From Bdellovibrionales bacterium (GTDB lineage: Bacteria > Bdellovibrionota > Bdellovibrionia > Bdellovibrionales > Bdellovibrionaceae), in assembly GCA_018266295.1 (NCBI GenBank), contig JAFEAQ010000011.1, forward strand, positions 434,001 through 498,000: 64,000 nt of DNA. The letters are read 5' to 3'. The notes below the pieces were generated by a model, which searched no databases, was not told the origin of the DNA, and was given only the letters and a program-made list of their open reading frames with translations. Of this stretch, positions 51,076 to 60,194 are shown piece after piece. The first letter of the stretch is position 1, and every line of letters starts with the position of its first letter. The translations under genes were made by a program, and so were the position numbers.

Positions 51076-51130
51076 GTGCCAGGCCCTCTTTCCGGACGCG
51101 GCGCTTACAGAAACAGGACCTGGCACTTTT
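51072..51130. repeat. Dispersed repeat C, inverted pair between convergent genes
   Basis: The left arm begins AATAGGTGCCAGGCCCTCTT, overlapping the TAG of the plus-strand gene. The right arm is its reverse, CAGAAACAGGACCTGGCACT. They form a 17-bp stem with two mismatches and a loop of about 17 nt. It fills the gap between the stops at 51075 and 51129 and may end both transcripts. Relatives are at 46705 and at the ends of the element at 12545-12747. Confidence 0.7.
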
Positions 51131-51839
51131 AAGCCAGAGTCCCGCGCGAGAACATTTCTTTGAGATAATCAGCAGCGGAATCCTGAGTGCGCATGTAATA
51201 GAGCGCTTTTAGGATTTCTTGTTCCTTAGGCGTGAGATCCGCATTGCTGCCGGTACGGCGAATGCGGTCTTGCATGATGTGGTACAAGCACAGCGCGCCG
51301 GCCACAGAGATATTAAAGCTTTGCACGAAGCCCGGCATCGGAATGATCATGCGCTCATCAGCAGCATCAATCATTTCACGAGACACACCATCGCGTTCAT
51401 TACCAAGCACCAGCGCCGTTTTGCCTGAGAAGTCGATTTCTGCAATCGGCTTACTTGCCTCCAACGTTGTGACGCAAATACGGTAGCCTTGGTCCCTCAG
51501 AGCTTGAATGCAGTCTTTGGATTGCTTCCACTTCTGCACTTCGACCCATTTGTCGGCACCTTGAGTAACCCGATTGGCTTCTTTAAATTTTTCCTGAGTT
51601 TCAACCACGTGGAAGTTGGCATAACCCAACCCTTCCGCGGTTCTCATCACGGCACTGATATTGCCGCGATCATAGATCCCTTCAAGTACAACCGCCGTTT
51701 CAAAATTACGGCCGGCTACGACCCTGTCGATTTTTTGACGGCGCTCCGCTGTCAGCAGAGGGCCAATGTGTTGCAAGACGAGCTCGTAGTGAACGTTCAG
51801 GTTTGCATCGACAGGAATACGGTCAGAATGAGGGAACAT
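51129..51839 (-). CDS. TrmH-type RNA 2'-O-ribose methyltransferase
   Basis: A 236-residue SPOUT methyltransferase. ERRQKIDRVVAGRNFETAVV, then motif 1 GNISAVMRTAEGLG with the catalytic Arg, motif 2 TALVLGNERDGVSREMIDAA and motif 3 IIPMPGFVQSFNISVAGALC form the knotted SAM site. The N-terminal and C-terminal helices fit TrmH, which methylates G18 of tRNA; another SpoU enzyme is possible. AAGGATAG precedes the ATG, 8 bp after the acyl-CoA dehydrogenase gene on the same strand. Confidence 0.88.
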   Translation of the reverse strand: MFPHSDRIPVDANLNVHYELVLQHIGPLLTAERRQKIDRVVAGRNFETAVVLEGIYDRGNISAVMRTAEGLGYANFHVVETQEKFKEANRVTQGADKWVEVQKWKQSKDCIQALRDQGYRICVTTLEASKPIAEIDFSGKTALVLGNERDGVSREMIDAADERMIIPMPGFVQSFNISVAGALCLYHIMQDRIRRTGSNADLTPKEQEILKALYYMRTQDSAADYLKEMFSRGTLA

Positions 51840-51847
51840 TGCTATCC

Positions 51848-53059
51848 TTATTTGTAGAGAGACTCTGGGCTCTTAGACAAATCGCGAGTGATGTTCTTTT
51901 GGTGAGCTTCGAGAGTTCCGCCACCAATCTCAAGCAATTTTGCATCTCTCCACAAGCGCTCAACAACGTACTCACCAACGTAACCGTAACCACCCAACAC
52001 TTGGATTGCGCGGTCCGCGACGTTTTTACCCATTGTTGTCGCCACAAGTTTCACACCGTCTGAATCCAAACGATTGCCTTCTTTATGCAGATCCATACGA
52101 CGAGCTGTCTCGTAAACATAGGTACGAGCTGCTTTGAACTCAGCGTAGCTGTCAGCGATGTAACGTTGCATTTGACCAAAGAAGTTCAAAGATTTACCGA
52201 AAGCCTCACGCTCTGTCGCGTAACGGTTCATGATTTCAACCGAACGACGAGCAATGCCCAAGCTCATCGCAGCCAGAGTCAAACGCTCAAGCTCGAGGTT
52301 TTTCATCATGTGAATCATCGAGTCGCCTTCCGCACCGATCAAGTTCTCAACGGGAACTTCACAGTCTTGGAACACAAGTTCCGCCGTGTTTGAACCACGC
52401 ATGCCGAGTTTGTCGTGGATTTTTTGACCCACTTCGAAGCCTTTGAATTTAGTTTCAACCAAGAATGAAGAAATCAAAGCACGGCCGTTTTTCTCGCCGG
52501 TCTTTGCGTAAACCAAAGTCAAATCGCACGGAGTTTTATTTTCATCGATCGTGCCGTTGGTGATCCACATCTTACGGCCATTCAAGATGTACTTGTCGCC
52601 TTTTTTCACCGCCGTCGTTTGCATACCGAGAACGTCGGTACCAACAGCCGGCTCAGACATCGACATAGAGCCGATCCACTCGCCTGAACAAAGTCTTGGC
52701 AAGTACTTCATACGCTGCTCATCACTCGCGTTCATCGCGATATTGTTCACGCACAGCATCGAGTGTGCGAGGTAAGCCAATGTGAAACCCGGATCAGAAG
52801 CAGACATTTCTTCGTGCACGATGGCCGCCGCTGTCGCATCCATTCCGGCGCCGCCGAATTGTTCTGGCACAGTCAGGCCCAAAAGACCGAGTTCGCCGAC
52901 TTTGCGGAAAAGCTCCAAATTGAAGCGCTCTTTACGATCGTACTCATGAGCTTGGGGTTCGATTTCTTCCTTGGTGAAAGTCGCGACGGTTTCGCGAAGC
53001 ATCGAATGCTCTGGAGTGGGATTGTAAAGATCAAATTGCTTCCAATTGAATTCAGACAT
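51848..53059 (-). CDS. Acyl-CoA dehydrogenase
   Basis: A 403-residue flavoenzyme. The front has FTKEEIEPQAHEYDRKERFN and GLTVPEQFGGAGMDATAAAI. The FAD region has MSMSEPAVGTDVLGMQTTAV and WITNGTID, then KLGMRGSNTAELVFQDCEVP. The C-terminal helices have MSLGIARRSVEIMNRYATER, EAFGKSLNFFGQMQRYIADS and AIQVLGGYGYVGEYVVERLWRD, followed by EIGGGTLEAHQKNI. The catalytic base would be Glu in the LEIGGGTLE region. It resembles isovaleryl-CoA and short-chain dehydrogenases, for branched amino-acid or fatty-acid breakdown. An ATG at 53068 is also possible. It heads a small operon with trmH. Confidence 0.95.
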   Translation of the reverse strand: MSEFNWKQFDLYNPTPEHSMLRETVATFTKEEIEPQAHEYDRKERFNLELFRKVGELGLLGLTVPEQFGGAGMDATAAAIVHEEMSASDPGFTLAYLAHSMLCVNNIAMNASDEQRMKYLPRLCSGEWIGSMSMSEPAVGTDVLGMQTTAVKKGDKYILNGRKMWITNGTIDENKTPCDLTLVYAKTGEKNGRALISSFLVETKFKGFEVGQKIHDKLGMRGSNTAELVFQDCEVPVENLIGAEGDSMIHMMKNLELERLTLAAMSLGIARRSVEIMNRYATEREAFGKSLNFFGQMQRYIADSYAEFKAARTYVYETARRMDLHKEGNRLDSDGVKLVATTMGKNVADRAIQVLGGYGYVGEYVVERLWRDAKLLEIGGGTLEAHQKNITRDLSKSPESLYK

Positions 53060-53170
53060 GGGAACCATCCTGTTACGGTTTTGTAACCCTATTTTTTGCG
53101 AGTTATTCGCTTATAACGCAAGTCTAAAGCCATTTCGCTGCGATAAGTTATGGGATATATCTAGAGGCCT

Positions 53171-54286
53171 ATGCTAGTTGCAGTCGTCGGTGTCGGAACA
53201 GAGCTTACCAGTGGCCAAATTATAAATAAAAATGCGGCCTGGATCTCCAAAAATCTAAAAGATTTGGGAGTTCCTACCAGTTGCCATTTAGTGGTGCCCG
53301 ATGACCGTGCACTGATCCTCGATGCTCTCCATTTTGCTTCCGAACGCTGTGACACTTTGTTTGTGACCGGCGGCCTTGGCCCCACGACTGACGATTTTAC
53401 CCGGGAGCTGATTTCGGAATGGACACAAGCACCACTGGAGTTCGATCCGGGCTCTTGGGAGCATATCGTGGATCGTCTGAAATCCCGCTCCATTGAAATT
53501 CGCGAAAGCCAGCGCCAACAGGCGATGTTTCCAAAAGGCTCGATCGTGATCGAGAATCCTGACGGCACGGCCAACGCGTTTCGCATGAAGGCCTTCAACA
53601 AGGATGTCTTTGTTTTACCAGGCCCGCCGAGTGAAATCGCCGCCGTCTGGAAAAATGGCATCGAAGAATTTGTTCGTGAAAAAACTAAGGGCCTTGATCG
53701 TCATATCACCTACTCCTGGGACACGATCGGCCTTGGCGAATCCGACGTGGCACATATGACCGAGCTCTGTCTTGATGGGATTGAAATCGAAAAAGGCTAT
53801 CGCGTGCATCTGCCTTACGTAGAGGTCAAAGTCACTTGCCTCGAGTCCCGACTCGCGACCCTGAAGCCCGCGATCGACCGTTTAGACAAAACTTTGCATT
53901 CGATCACCGTCACTCGTAACGGCGAAGATGTTCCGGATCTGCTCGCCAAAAAATTGACGACCATCAAACGCTTGCAAGTACAGGATTCGCTCTCGGGTTC
54001 GGCGATCGTGAACCGTCTGGCACCTGCCTTAAAAAATTATATGAAATCCGGCGAGTGGAGTTTCGCCAATCACAACGACGTCCTTTTAGATCCACAGACT
54101 TTGTGTTTAATTCTTCGTCCTTGGGATACGACGACAGCCGTCGCTGAAATTTACTACCATGGAGCGCACTTCAAAACTTATTTCGAAGCCCCCTTCATGA
54201 TTTCACGGATGACCGACAGAAGGGCCCTGTATTTCGCAGAACGCGCCATGATCTTCTGGCTGCAAAAAATGGATGATCTTATCTAG
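53171..54286 (+). CDS. CinA family protein with degenerate C-terminal domain
   Basis: A 371-residue protein. Residues 1-170 are the molybdopterin-binding-like CinA domain: VGVGTELTSGQIINKNAAWI, FVTGGLGPTTDDFTREL and FVLPGPPSEIAAVW. A middle domain of about 90 residues is normal for CinA. In the last 110 residues the position of the NMN deamidase motif ESCTGG reads DSLSGS (VQDSLSGSAIVNRLA), and little else of that domain is kept. It may retain only the ADP-ribose-like hydrolase role of the N-terminal part. The start at 53171 has no strong ribosome site. The tail overlaps the following minus-strand gene by 4 bp. Confidence 0.85.
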   Translation: MLVAVVGVGTELTSGQIINKNAAWISKNLKDLGVPTSCHLVVPDDRALILDALHFASERCDTLFVTGGLGPTTDDFTRELISEWTQAPLEFDPGSWEHIVDRLKSRSIEIRESQRQQAMFPKGSIVIENPDGTANAFRMKAFNKDVFVLPGPPSEIAAVWKNGIEEFVREKTKGLDRHITYSWDTIGLGESDVAHMTELCLDGIEIEKGYRVHLPYVEVKVTCLESRLATLKPAIDRLDKTLHSITVTRNGEDVPDLLAKKLTTIKRLQVQDSLSGSAIVNRLAPALKNYMKSGEWSFANHNDVLLDPQTLCLILRPWDTTTAVAEIYYHGAHFKTYFEAPFMISRMTDRRALYFAERAMIFWLQKMDDLI

Positions 54287-54534
54287 TAGCACCAGCATCT
54301 CACATTTTCTTGATCATAGGGATTCGAGCGTTGGTGGCAAAATCCCGCTTGGCCTTTTTGCGCATCGACCATGCAAATCGAATCCACCGGACGGCCAAAG
54401 CACTGCGAATCACTCAGTTCATCGCAGATAAGAACTTTTCTGTCTTCGCTCGGCTGAATGTCATCATCCAGCGCCTCTGCAAAAGTGATCGCAGGAAATA
54501 TAAATGCCACGACAATAAGGAATACGGTCTTCAT
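54283..54534 (-). CDS. Small secreted Cys-rich protein
   Basis: An 83-residue protein with a signal peptide (TVFLIVVAFIFPAITFA, cut before EAL) and AAAGGAGG before the ATG. The mature part of about 64 residues has six cysteines (LICDE, SQCFG, SICMV, GFCHQ and the end RCWCY), suited to three disulfides. No family is recognised. It is convergent with cinA by 4 bp and lies upstream of an RNR gene in the same strand order, separate from it. Confidence 0.75.
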   Translation of the reverse strand: MKTVFLIVVAFIFPAITFAEALDDDIQPSEDRKVLICDELSDSQCFGRPVDSICMVDAQKGQAGFCHQRSNPYDQENVRCWCY

Positions 54535-54569
54535 AAAAACCTCCTTTGAGTCGAGCTCCTAGCCGCGAG

Positions 54570-56930
54570 CTAAGCACATCCCACGGTGCTGCCACAGTTT
54601 GGACAGCGGTAGCAGCCACTCGTCAAAACAGTATCACTGCCGCATTCCGGGCACTTCATTGTCCATGTCGCATTTTGCGTATTATCAACAACTTTTCTTT
54701 GCTCTTTCACAGAGTCTTTAACAGTGTCCTTCGACTGATTCAATGGCTGACTCATTTTGCTGCCATCACGGTAGATCGCCACGGCTTTCAAGCCCAGATG
54801 CCAAGATTGTAAATAGATCTCGCTAATATCTTTCTCTGTGGCCGAATTTGGCATGTTCACCGTTTTCGAAATCGCGCCGCTAATAAATGGCTGCACTGCC
54901 GCCATCATTTTAATATGACTTTCCGGCGGCAGAGCACGCTTTCCAGCTTGAGCAGAAGCGCAATCAAACACCGGCAGATCTTCCGCACGCAAGTCCGGCG
55001 AGCCTTCGATCGTGCGATGTTGTTTGATGTAAGCCATAATACTTTCAATCTCTTTTTCAGGATAGCGCAACACACGCAAGGCGGCCGTCACTGATTGATT
55101 GACGATTTCAACCTCACCGCCGCCAACAAGTTTTTTATATTTTACGAGAGAAAAATCAGGTTCAATCCCCGTCGTATCACAATCCATCAAAAGGCCAATG
55201 GTGCCTGTCGGTGCAATCACTGTGGCCTGAGCATTACGAAAGCCATGCTTTGTGCCCGTGACGACAACATCGTCCCATAGATCGTTGCATGTTTCGCGGA
55301 AAGATTCCGGCACAAGCTTCCAGTCAATTTGTTGACGAGCTTTAGCATGCTTATTGATCACCTTGAGCATCGACTTTTTATTTTTGGCATAACCCGCAAA
55401 AGCACCACGAGTTTCGGCAAGCTGCGCGCTTGTCCAATAAGCCACTCCGTGCATCAGATTCGCAATCGCTCCAGCCCAAGCGCGCCCCTCATCGCTGTTG
55501 TATGGCAGTGCTTTTCTCATTAAGAAACTTCCAAGATTGGCAAAGCCCAAACCCAGGGGACGATAGTTGTGGCTATTCTCAGCGATCTTTGCGGTCGGAT
55601 AGCTCGAATAATCGACCAGAATTTCTTGCGCCGTGAACATGATGCGAGCGGCATGCATGAAACTCACGAGGTCGAAATCCCCTTCGGATGTCATGAATTT
55701 GACAAGATTCAGCGACGCCAAGTTGCAGGCGCTGTCATCCAGGAACATATACTCTGAACACGGGTTGCTTGCGCGGATTTTGCCGGATTCAGGGCACGTA
55801 TGCCATTCATTAATTGTGTCATGGAACTGCACGCCCGGATCCGCGCACATCCACGCAGAGTGAACGATGCGATCCCAGACTTCTTTGGCCGGCAATGTTT
55901 TTAAAACTTTATTGCTGACTCGTGCACGCAACGACCAATCTTTGTGATCAATCAATGCATTCATAAATGATTTTGGAATACGAACGGAGTTATTGGCGTT
56001 TTGCCCCGCAACGGTTCTGTAGGCTTCACCTTCAAAATCCGCCTCATAGCCTGCGGCGATCAAGGCGTGGGCTTTTTTCTCTTCGCGCATTTTCCACTCA
56101 ATAAAATCCAGCACTTCGGGATGATCCAGATCCACACAGACCATCTTCGCCGCCCGGCGAGTGGTGCCGCCCGACTTAATCGCTCCGGCACCGCGATCTA
56201 AAACTTCCAAAAAAGAAATCAATCCAGAGCTGGTCCCGCTACCGCTCAAAAGCGGTTCGTACTTACTACGCAGGCGCGAGAAATTTGTTCCCGAGCCGGA
56301 TCCATATTTAAATAACTTCGCTTCGGTTTTGGCGAGGTCAAAAATACTTTCCAGACTGTCTTCGACACATTGAATGAAACAAGCTGAGCACTGCGGGCGC
56401 TCATACGCATTTTGAATTTTCTGCACCTTCTTGGTTTTTTCGTCCCAGGCAAAATGCTCACTCTCAGAGACAATGCCATAACTATCAAACAGTCCAACGT
56501 TAAACCACACAGGACTGTTAAAGGCCGCGCGCTGTGAGTACAGAATAAACTTCAACTCTTTGGCAAAAATTTCCGCTTGGGCTTTATTAGCAAAAACGCC
56601 GCCTTGCCGAGTGCCAGCTTTCACCACTGCATCCACCACGCGAGTCACCATTTGCTTTACTGAGTGTTCGCCCTTGAAACTCCCCGTCTTTTTACGGAAA
56701 TATTTACTCGCGGCAATGTCGACTGCCAGTTGCGACCAGCCTTCGGGAGCTTCGGCATTTTTCATCTCAAAGAAGACGCCGCCGCGACGGTCTTTGATAA
56801 GACAATCCCTGCGGCTCCATTTAAACATCTTCTCGACGTCTTGGCCCCCCGTCGTAAAGTGCTCTGCAAAGACGAGGGACTTACCAGCGGAGCGACGTTG
56901 AACTGAGCTTTGTGTTTTCTTTTTTGCCAT
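54570..56930 (-). CDS. nrdJ: Adenosylcobalamin-dependent ribonucleotide reductase (class II)
   Basis: A 786-residue enzyme that makes deoxyribonucleotides. [51 protein letters not shown] and the active-site stretch [20 protein letters not shown] (with the radical-site Cys and Glu) identify the class II reductase, and [20 protein letters not shown] is conserved. The C-terminus is a zinc ribbon with CPECGSD and CYRCPNCGS, as in the vitamin B12-dependent family. It works with or without oxygen and needs cobalamin. No ribosome site lies before the ATG; TAGAAT stands 7 nt upstream, so the mRNA may be leaderless. It is divergent from the cysteine desulfurase with 18 bp between starts. Confidence 0.97.
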   Translation of the reverse strand: MAKKKTQSSVQRRSAGKSLVFAEHFTTGGQDVEKMFKWSRRDCLIKDRRGGVFFEMKNAEAPEGWSQLAVDIAASKYFRKKTGSFKGEHSVKQMVTRVVDAVVKAGTRQGGVFANKAQAEIFAKELKFILYSQRAAFNSPVWFNVGLFDSYGIVSESEHFAWDEKTKKVQKIQNAYERPQCSACFIQCVEDSLESIFDLAKTEAKLFKYGSGSGTNFSRLRSKYEPLLSGSGTSSGLISFLEVLDRGAGAIKSGGTTRRAAKMVCVDLDHPEVLDFIEWKMREEKKAHALIAAGYEADFEGEAYRTVAGQNANNSVRIPKSFMNALIDHKDWSLRARVSNKVLKTLPAKEVWDRIVHSAWMCADPGVQFHDTINEWHTCPESGKIRASNPCSEYMFLDDSACNLASLNLVKFMTSEGDFDLVSFMHAARIMFTAQEILVDYSSYPTAKIAENSHNYRPLGLGFANLGSFLMRKALPYNSDEGRAWAGAIANLMHGVAYWTSAQLAETRGAFAGYAKNKKSMLKVINKHAKARQQIDWKLVPESFRETCNDLWDDVVVTGTKHGFRNAQATVIAPTGTIGLLMDCDTTGIEPDFSLVKYKKLVGGGEVEIVNQSVTAALRVLRYPEKEIESIMAYIKQHRTIEGSPDLRAEDLPVFDCASAQAGKRALPPESHIKMMAAVQPFISGAISKTVNMPNSATEKDISEIYLQSWHLGLKAVAIYRDGSKMSQPLNQSKDTVKDSVKEQRKVVDNTQNATWTMKCPECGSDTVLTSGCYRCPNCGSTVGCA

Positions 56931-56948
56931 GGTATCTATTCTAGGCAG
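56931..56948. promoter_or_regulatory. 18-bp divergent start region with overlapping -10-like boxes
   Basis: On the plus strand TATTCT lies 6 nt before the desulfurase ATG. On the minus strand TAGAAT lies 7 nt before the nrdJ ATG. The boxes overlap. Each would start transcription about at the AUG, giving leaderless mRNAs; the -35 elements would lie in the opposite gene and are weak. Confidence 0.4.
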
Positions 56949-58106
56949 ATGGACAGTATAAGCAAACCCATTTATTTGGATTACAACTCAACGACGCCTG
57001 TAGACCCGCAGGTTTTTGCCGCGATGGAGCCTTACTTTAAGACTCACTTCGGCAATCCTTCGAGCTTCGCCCATCAATGGGGCTGGGCCGCACAAAAGGC
57101 CGTCGACAAAGCCCGCGTGCAGTTGTCGGATCTCATTGGCACAAAACCTCTGGAGCTGACTTTTACCGGCGGGGCGACTGAGAGCAATAACTGGGTCGTC
57201 TTTGGACTGATTGAAAAATTTCGCGCCGAAAACCGCAACGAACCGATTCACATTATCGCGAGCCACATCGAGCATAGCTCCGTGATGAACTCGCTCAAAG
57301 AAGCTCAACGTCGCGGCGTTGAAGTCGATTTCGTAAAGACCAATAAATACGGCCAGGTCGAAGTCGAAACCGTCGCAAAAGCGATTAAGCCGCACACCAA
57401 ACTGATGAGCTTTATTTGGGTGAACAACGAAATCGGCAGTATCAACCCGATCCGTGAGCTCGCACAACTCGCAAAAGAAAAACAGATCTACATTCACACT
57501 GATGCCACTCAGGCTGTTGGTAAAATCCCAGTGAATGTGCAAGAAGCGCCAGTGGATTTGCTGTCAGCTTCGGCTCATAAATTCTATGGGCCGAAAGGGA
57601 TTGGTTTCTTGTACGTGCGAAGCGCTCACCCGAAAGTGAGCCTGCCGCCGTTTATTTTTGGCGGCGGTCAAGAGCACGGAAATCGCTCGGGCACTCACAA
57701 CGTGCCTGGGATCGTGGGCCTCGGAGCTGCGGCGGAAATCTGCCACAAGCAGCTCCCTGAAGAGTACGAACGCACGACCGAGTTACGTAACTATTTGTGG
57801 ATGGGACTCCAGCAGCGCCTTCCTTCGGCACGCCTCAATGGACACCCGACGGAGCGCTCGCCGATTAATTTGAACATCACTTTCCCGGGTAAAAACATTG
57901 AGCAGCTTTTGCCAAAGCTCGGCCGTTTGGGCTTCAGCCAGGGTTCAGCTTGTCATACGGGAACCCTCGAAGTGAGCCCCATGTTAGTGGCTTTGGGACT
58001 GACTCCCGAGGAGGCCCAAGGCACCCTCAGACTCAGCCTGGGACGCTGGACCACGAAGGAGGACCTCGATACGGCCATTGAAGTCCTCGCGAAAGCCTTA
58101 AATTAG
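56949..58106 (+). CDS. Cysteine desulfurase
   Basis: A 385-residue PLP enzyme of the IscS/NifS type that takes sulfur from cysteine for Fe-S clusters and thio-modifications. [14 protein letters not shown] opens it, [15 protein letters not shown] and ASHIEHSSV are the cofactor side, [13 protein letters not shown] follows, Lys211 in [12 protein letters not shown] holds PLP, and the mobile Cys335 lies in [24 protein letters not shown] is conserved. The ATG at 56949 is preferred to one at 56910, which would overlap nrdJ. It lies 104 bp before an A-type Fe-S carrier gene. Confidence 0.95.
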   Translation: MDSISKPIYLDYNSTTPVDPQVFAAMEPYFKTHFGNPSSFAHQWGWAAQKAVDKARVQLSDLIGTKPLELTFTGGATESNNWVVFGLIEKFRAENRNEPIHIIASHIEHSSVMNSLKEAQRRGVEVDFVKTNKYGQVEVETVAKAIKPHTKLMSFIWVNNEIGSINPIRELAQLAKEKQIYIHTDATQAVGKIPVNVQEAPVDLLSASAHKFYGPKGIGFLYVRSAHPKVSLPPFIFGGGQEHGNRSGTHNVPGIVGLGAAAEICHKQLPEEYERTTELRNYLWMGLQQRLPSARLNGHPTERSPINLNITFPGKNIEQLLPKLGRLGFSQGSACHTGTLEVSPMLVALGLTPEEAQGTLRLSLGRWTTKEDLDTAIEVLAKALN

Positions 58107-58210
58107 CGTAATATTTTCAATTACTTACAATGGGGCGCCAAATCCCACCCAAGTCTTCTCAGAGAAGCCCCACTGTGGTATTATGGTGGTAATTGTGAAG
58201 GAGAGTTATC

Positions 58211-58537
58211 GTGATCACAATCTCTGAATCTGCCGCAAAAAAGTTAGCAAATTTGAAATCAGAAGAAGGTCAAGTTGATGAGGCTTTCTTGCGCGTTGAA
58301 GTTAAAAAAGGTGGATGCTCGGGCTTGTCTTACAAGATGAATTTCGACACGGTTTCTCGCGAAGGCGATAAACTGTTTGAAAGCAACGGCCAGAAAATCG
58401 CCGTCGACCCGCAAAGCTTGCTCTACATTTTGGGGATGACTCTGGAATATTCCGGCGGCCTCAATGGTAAGGGCTTTGTTTTTAATAATCCCAATGCCAG
58501 CAAAAACTGCGGCTGCGGATCTTCATTCAACGTTTAA
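58211..58537 (+). CDS. A-type iron-sulfur carrier (IscA/ErpA/SufA)
   Basis: A 108-residue protein. ITISESAAKKLANLKSEE, VKKGGCSGLSYKMNF with Cys36, and NASKNCGCGSSFNV with Cys100 and Cys102 give the three cysteines of the HesB/IscA family, which carries Fe-S clusters to target proteins. The start is GTG, with AAGGAGAG before it. It follows the cysteine desulfurase by 104 bp on the same strand. Which of IscA, ErpA or SufA it matches cannot be told. A strong terminator follows. Confidence 0.95.
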   Translation: MITISESAAKKLANLKSEEGQVDEAFLRVEVKKGGCSGLSYKMNFDTVSREGDKLFESNGQKIAVDPQSLLYILGMTLEYSGGLNGKGFVFNNPNASKNCGCGSSFNV

Positions 58538-58557
58538 GAGATTTTTAAATTCCAACG

Positions 58558-58591
58558 AAAAAGGGACTGACGAACTCAGTCCCTTTTTTTT
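58558..58591 (+). terminator. Intrinsic terminator of the Fe-S carrier gene
   Basis: AAAAAGGGACTGA and TCAGTCCCTTTTT pair perfectly around CGAAC, with T residues after the stem. On the minus strand it also carries a T-run and may serve the gene ending at 58602 from the other side. Confidence 0.93.
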
Positions 58592-58601
58592 ATTCCTTTT
58601 G

Positions 58602-60179
58602 CTATTTCAATTTTTCAAGCTGCTGGGTGACCACCGGAACCAACCACTGATATTTGAAATCTGATTCTTGCTGAAGATCTTTCAAAGCGCCGCTCAAAAC
58701 CTCGCGGGCCTCTTCTTTCTTTCCCAATGCTGCATAGAGATTTCCCAGATTCACGCGCATTTCATAAGTGTCACGAACACGCTTTGTAGCGCCAATCCCC
58801 TCTTTGAGAAGCTCTATAGCTTTAGCCGGAGAGAATCCTGTATAGCGAGAATCGGCGTAAATATTTGCAAGATTATTGTACGCAAGAATCTTATTTCCGT
58901 CATTCGATGGCAGACGCAAGATCCGTTCATAAAGTTCGGCCGCTTCGCCCAGCATTCCGGCATTTTGATAATCAAGACCCAAGTTATTTAAAGCAATCGT
59001 ATTGGTCGGAACGACTTTCAAAGTCTGAACCCACAGCGCGCGATTACTGACCCACATCTCACTGCGGGCGTAAGAAAGAACCGCCATCAGAATTCCGCAC
59101 ACGATTCCCACAGCCAGCATTTGCTTGGGTCTAAAGTACCAGCAGACCAAGGCCACGAACCCAATCATCGGCAGATACATATAGCGTTCGTTGACGTAGT
59201 TAATGCGCGGGAAAATCTGCAAAACCGGCAGCAAGAACAACAAAAACCAAACCCAGCCAAACCGCGGAAGAAATTCTTTTCTGCGATAAACAGCAAAGCT
59301 CAATAGTAAAACCACCACCAGCATCCATCCTGCAGTGATCAGCGTCGCCGTTGTCATTTCAAAATCAGGATAGATTGCCGAGCTTTGAAGGGGCGCTAAA
59401 AGAAATTTGAAGTAGATATCTAAAGCGTTCAACGCCCGCACCGGCACCGTTAGAAGATAAACCCCTGTCAGCAAACTTGCGGGGTTTGCTTCAATACTTG
59501 CAGAATACGCCAAAATCCGAAGACCCATTAAAACCATGGCCGCCACAGCAAAAGGAGCAATGCGCTTTCCCCACTGGCGCAAATGATCGCCGGACTTTGC
59601 AATATCGAGCATCACAAATAACACCGGCATCAAAAGCGCCGTGGCCTTCGTAAGCCCCGCACAGATAAAGAACACCAGTGCGAGACCGTACCATTTCTTT
59701 TGATTGCTCTCTTGTGATTGCAGATAAAAGAGTAGAGACAAGAACGTGAACACCGCAGAGAGCACGCTCTTACGCTCTGAAATCCACATCACCGTTTCTG
59801 TTTGCACAGGGTGTATCGCGAAAAACAGTGACACCAGCACCGCAAATGTCATGCTCTTCGTGAGCTTGTACAAACAGCTTAGAAGCAGCAACGTTGCCGC
59901 CATATGCAAAATCAGGTTTTCAGTGTGCTGAAAGAAGGCGCTCACGCCGGCAAGTTGCACATCAAGCCAGTAACTCATCAATGTGAGCGGGAAATAATCG
60001 CCGTGATAGTAGTTGCTGAAAGAGACTTTGACAGCCTCCCAGAAGGGCATTTTCAAGATGGGATTATTCAATACCAGGGCATCATCGTCCCACAGCACAT
60101 ACTGAGCAATAAACGCCCTTTGAAACACCAAAGGAATAAGAATTGCCAGGAGGAGATACCACCATCCGTTTTTTTTCAT
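58602..60179 (-). CDS. TMTC-like polytopic membrane protein with TPR domain
   Basis: A 525-residue protein. About ten membrane helices fill residues 5-375. The first loop has LWDDDALVLNNPILKM, the acidic motif of glycosyltransferase family C (PMT/TMTC/ArnT-like), and AIHPVQTETVMWISERKSVL is typical of the TMTC group. Residues about 395-525 are TPR repeats (TIALNNLGLDYQNAGMLGEA, ILAYNNLANIYADS, RVNLGNLYAALGKKEEAREV). The likely role is transfer of a sugar from a lipid carrier onto an envelope protein or glycan; this is inferred from the fold. It lies 15 bp after the hydrolase gene, as an operon. Confidence 0.85.
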   Translation of the reverse strand: MKKNGWWYLLLAILIPLVFQRAFIAQYVLWDDDALVLNNPILKMPFWEAVKVSFSNYYHGDYFPLTLMSYWLDVQLAGVSAFFQHTENLILHMAATLLLLSCLYKLTKSMTFAVLVSLFFAIHPVQTETVMWISERKSVLSAVFTFLSLLFYLQSQESNQKKWYGLALVFFICAGLTKATALLMPVLFVMLDIAKSGDHLRQWGKRIAPFAVAAMVLMGLRILAYSASIEANPASLLTGVYLLTVPVRALNALDIYFKFLLAPLQSSAIYPDFEMTTATLITAGWMLVVVLLLSFAVYRRKEFLPRFGWVWFLLFLLPVLQIFPRINYVNERYMYLPMIGFVALVCWYFRPKQMLAVGIVCGILMAVLSYARSEMWVSNRALWVQTLKVVPTNTIALNNLGLDYQNAGMLGEAAELYERILRLPSNDGNKILAYNNLANIYADSRYTGFSPAKAIELLKEGIGATKRVRDTYEMRVNLGNLYAALGKKEEAREVLSGALKDLQQESDFKYQWLVPVVTQQLEKLK

Positions 60180-60194
60180 AATGTCATTGAAGCA

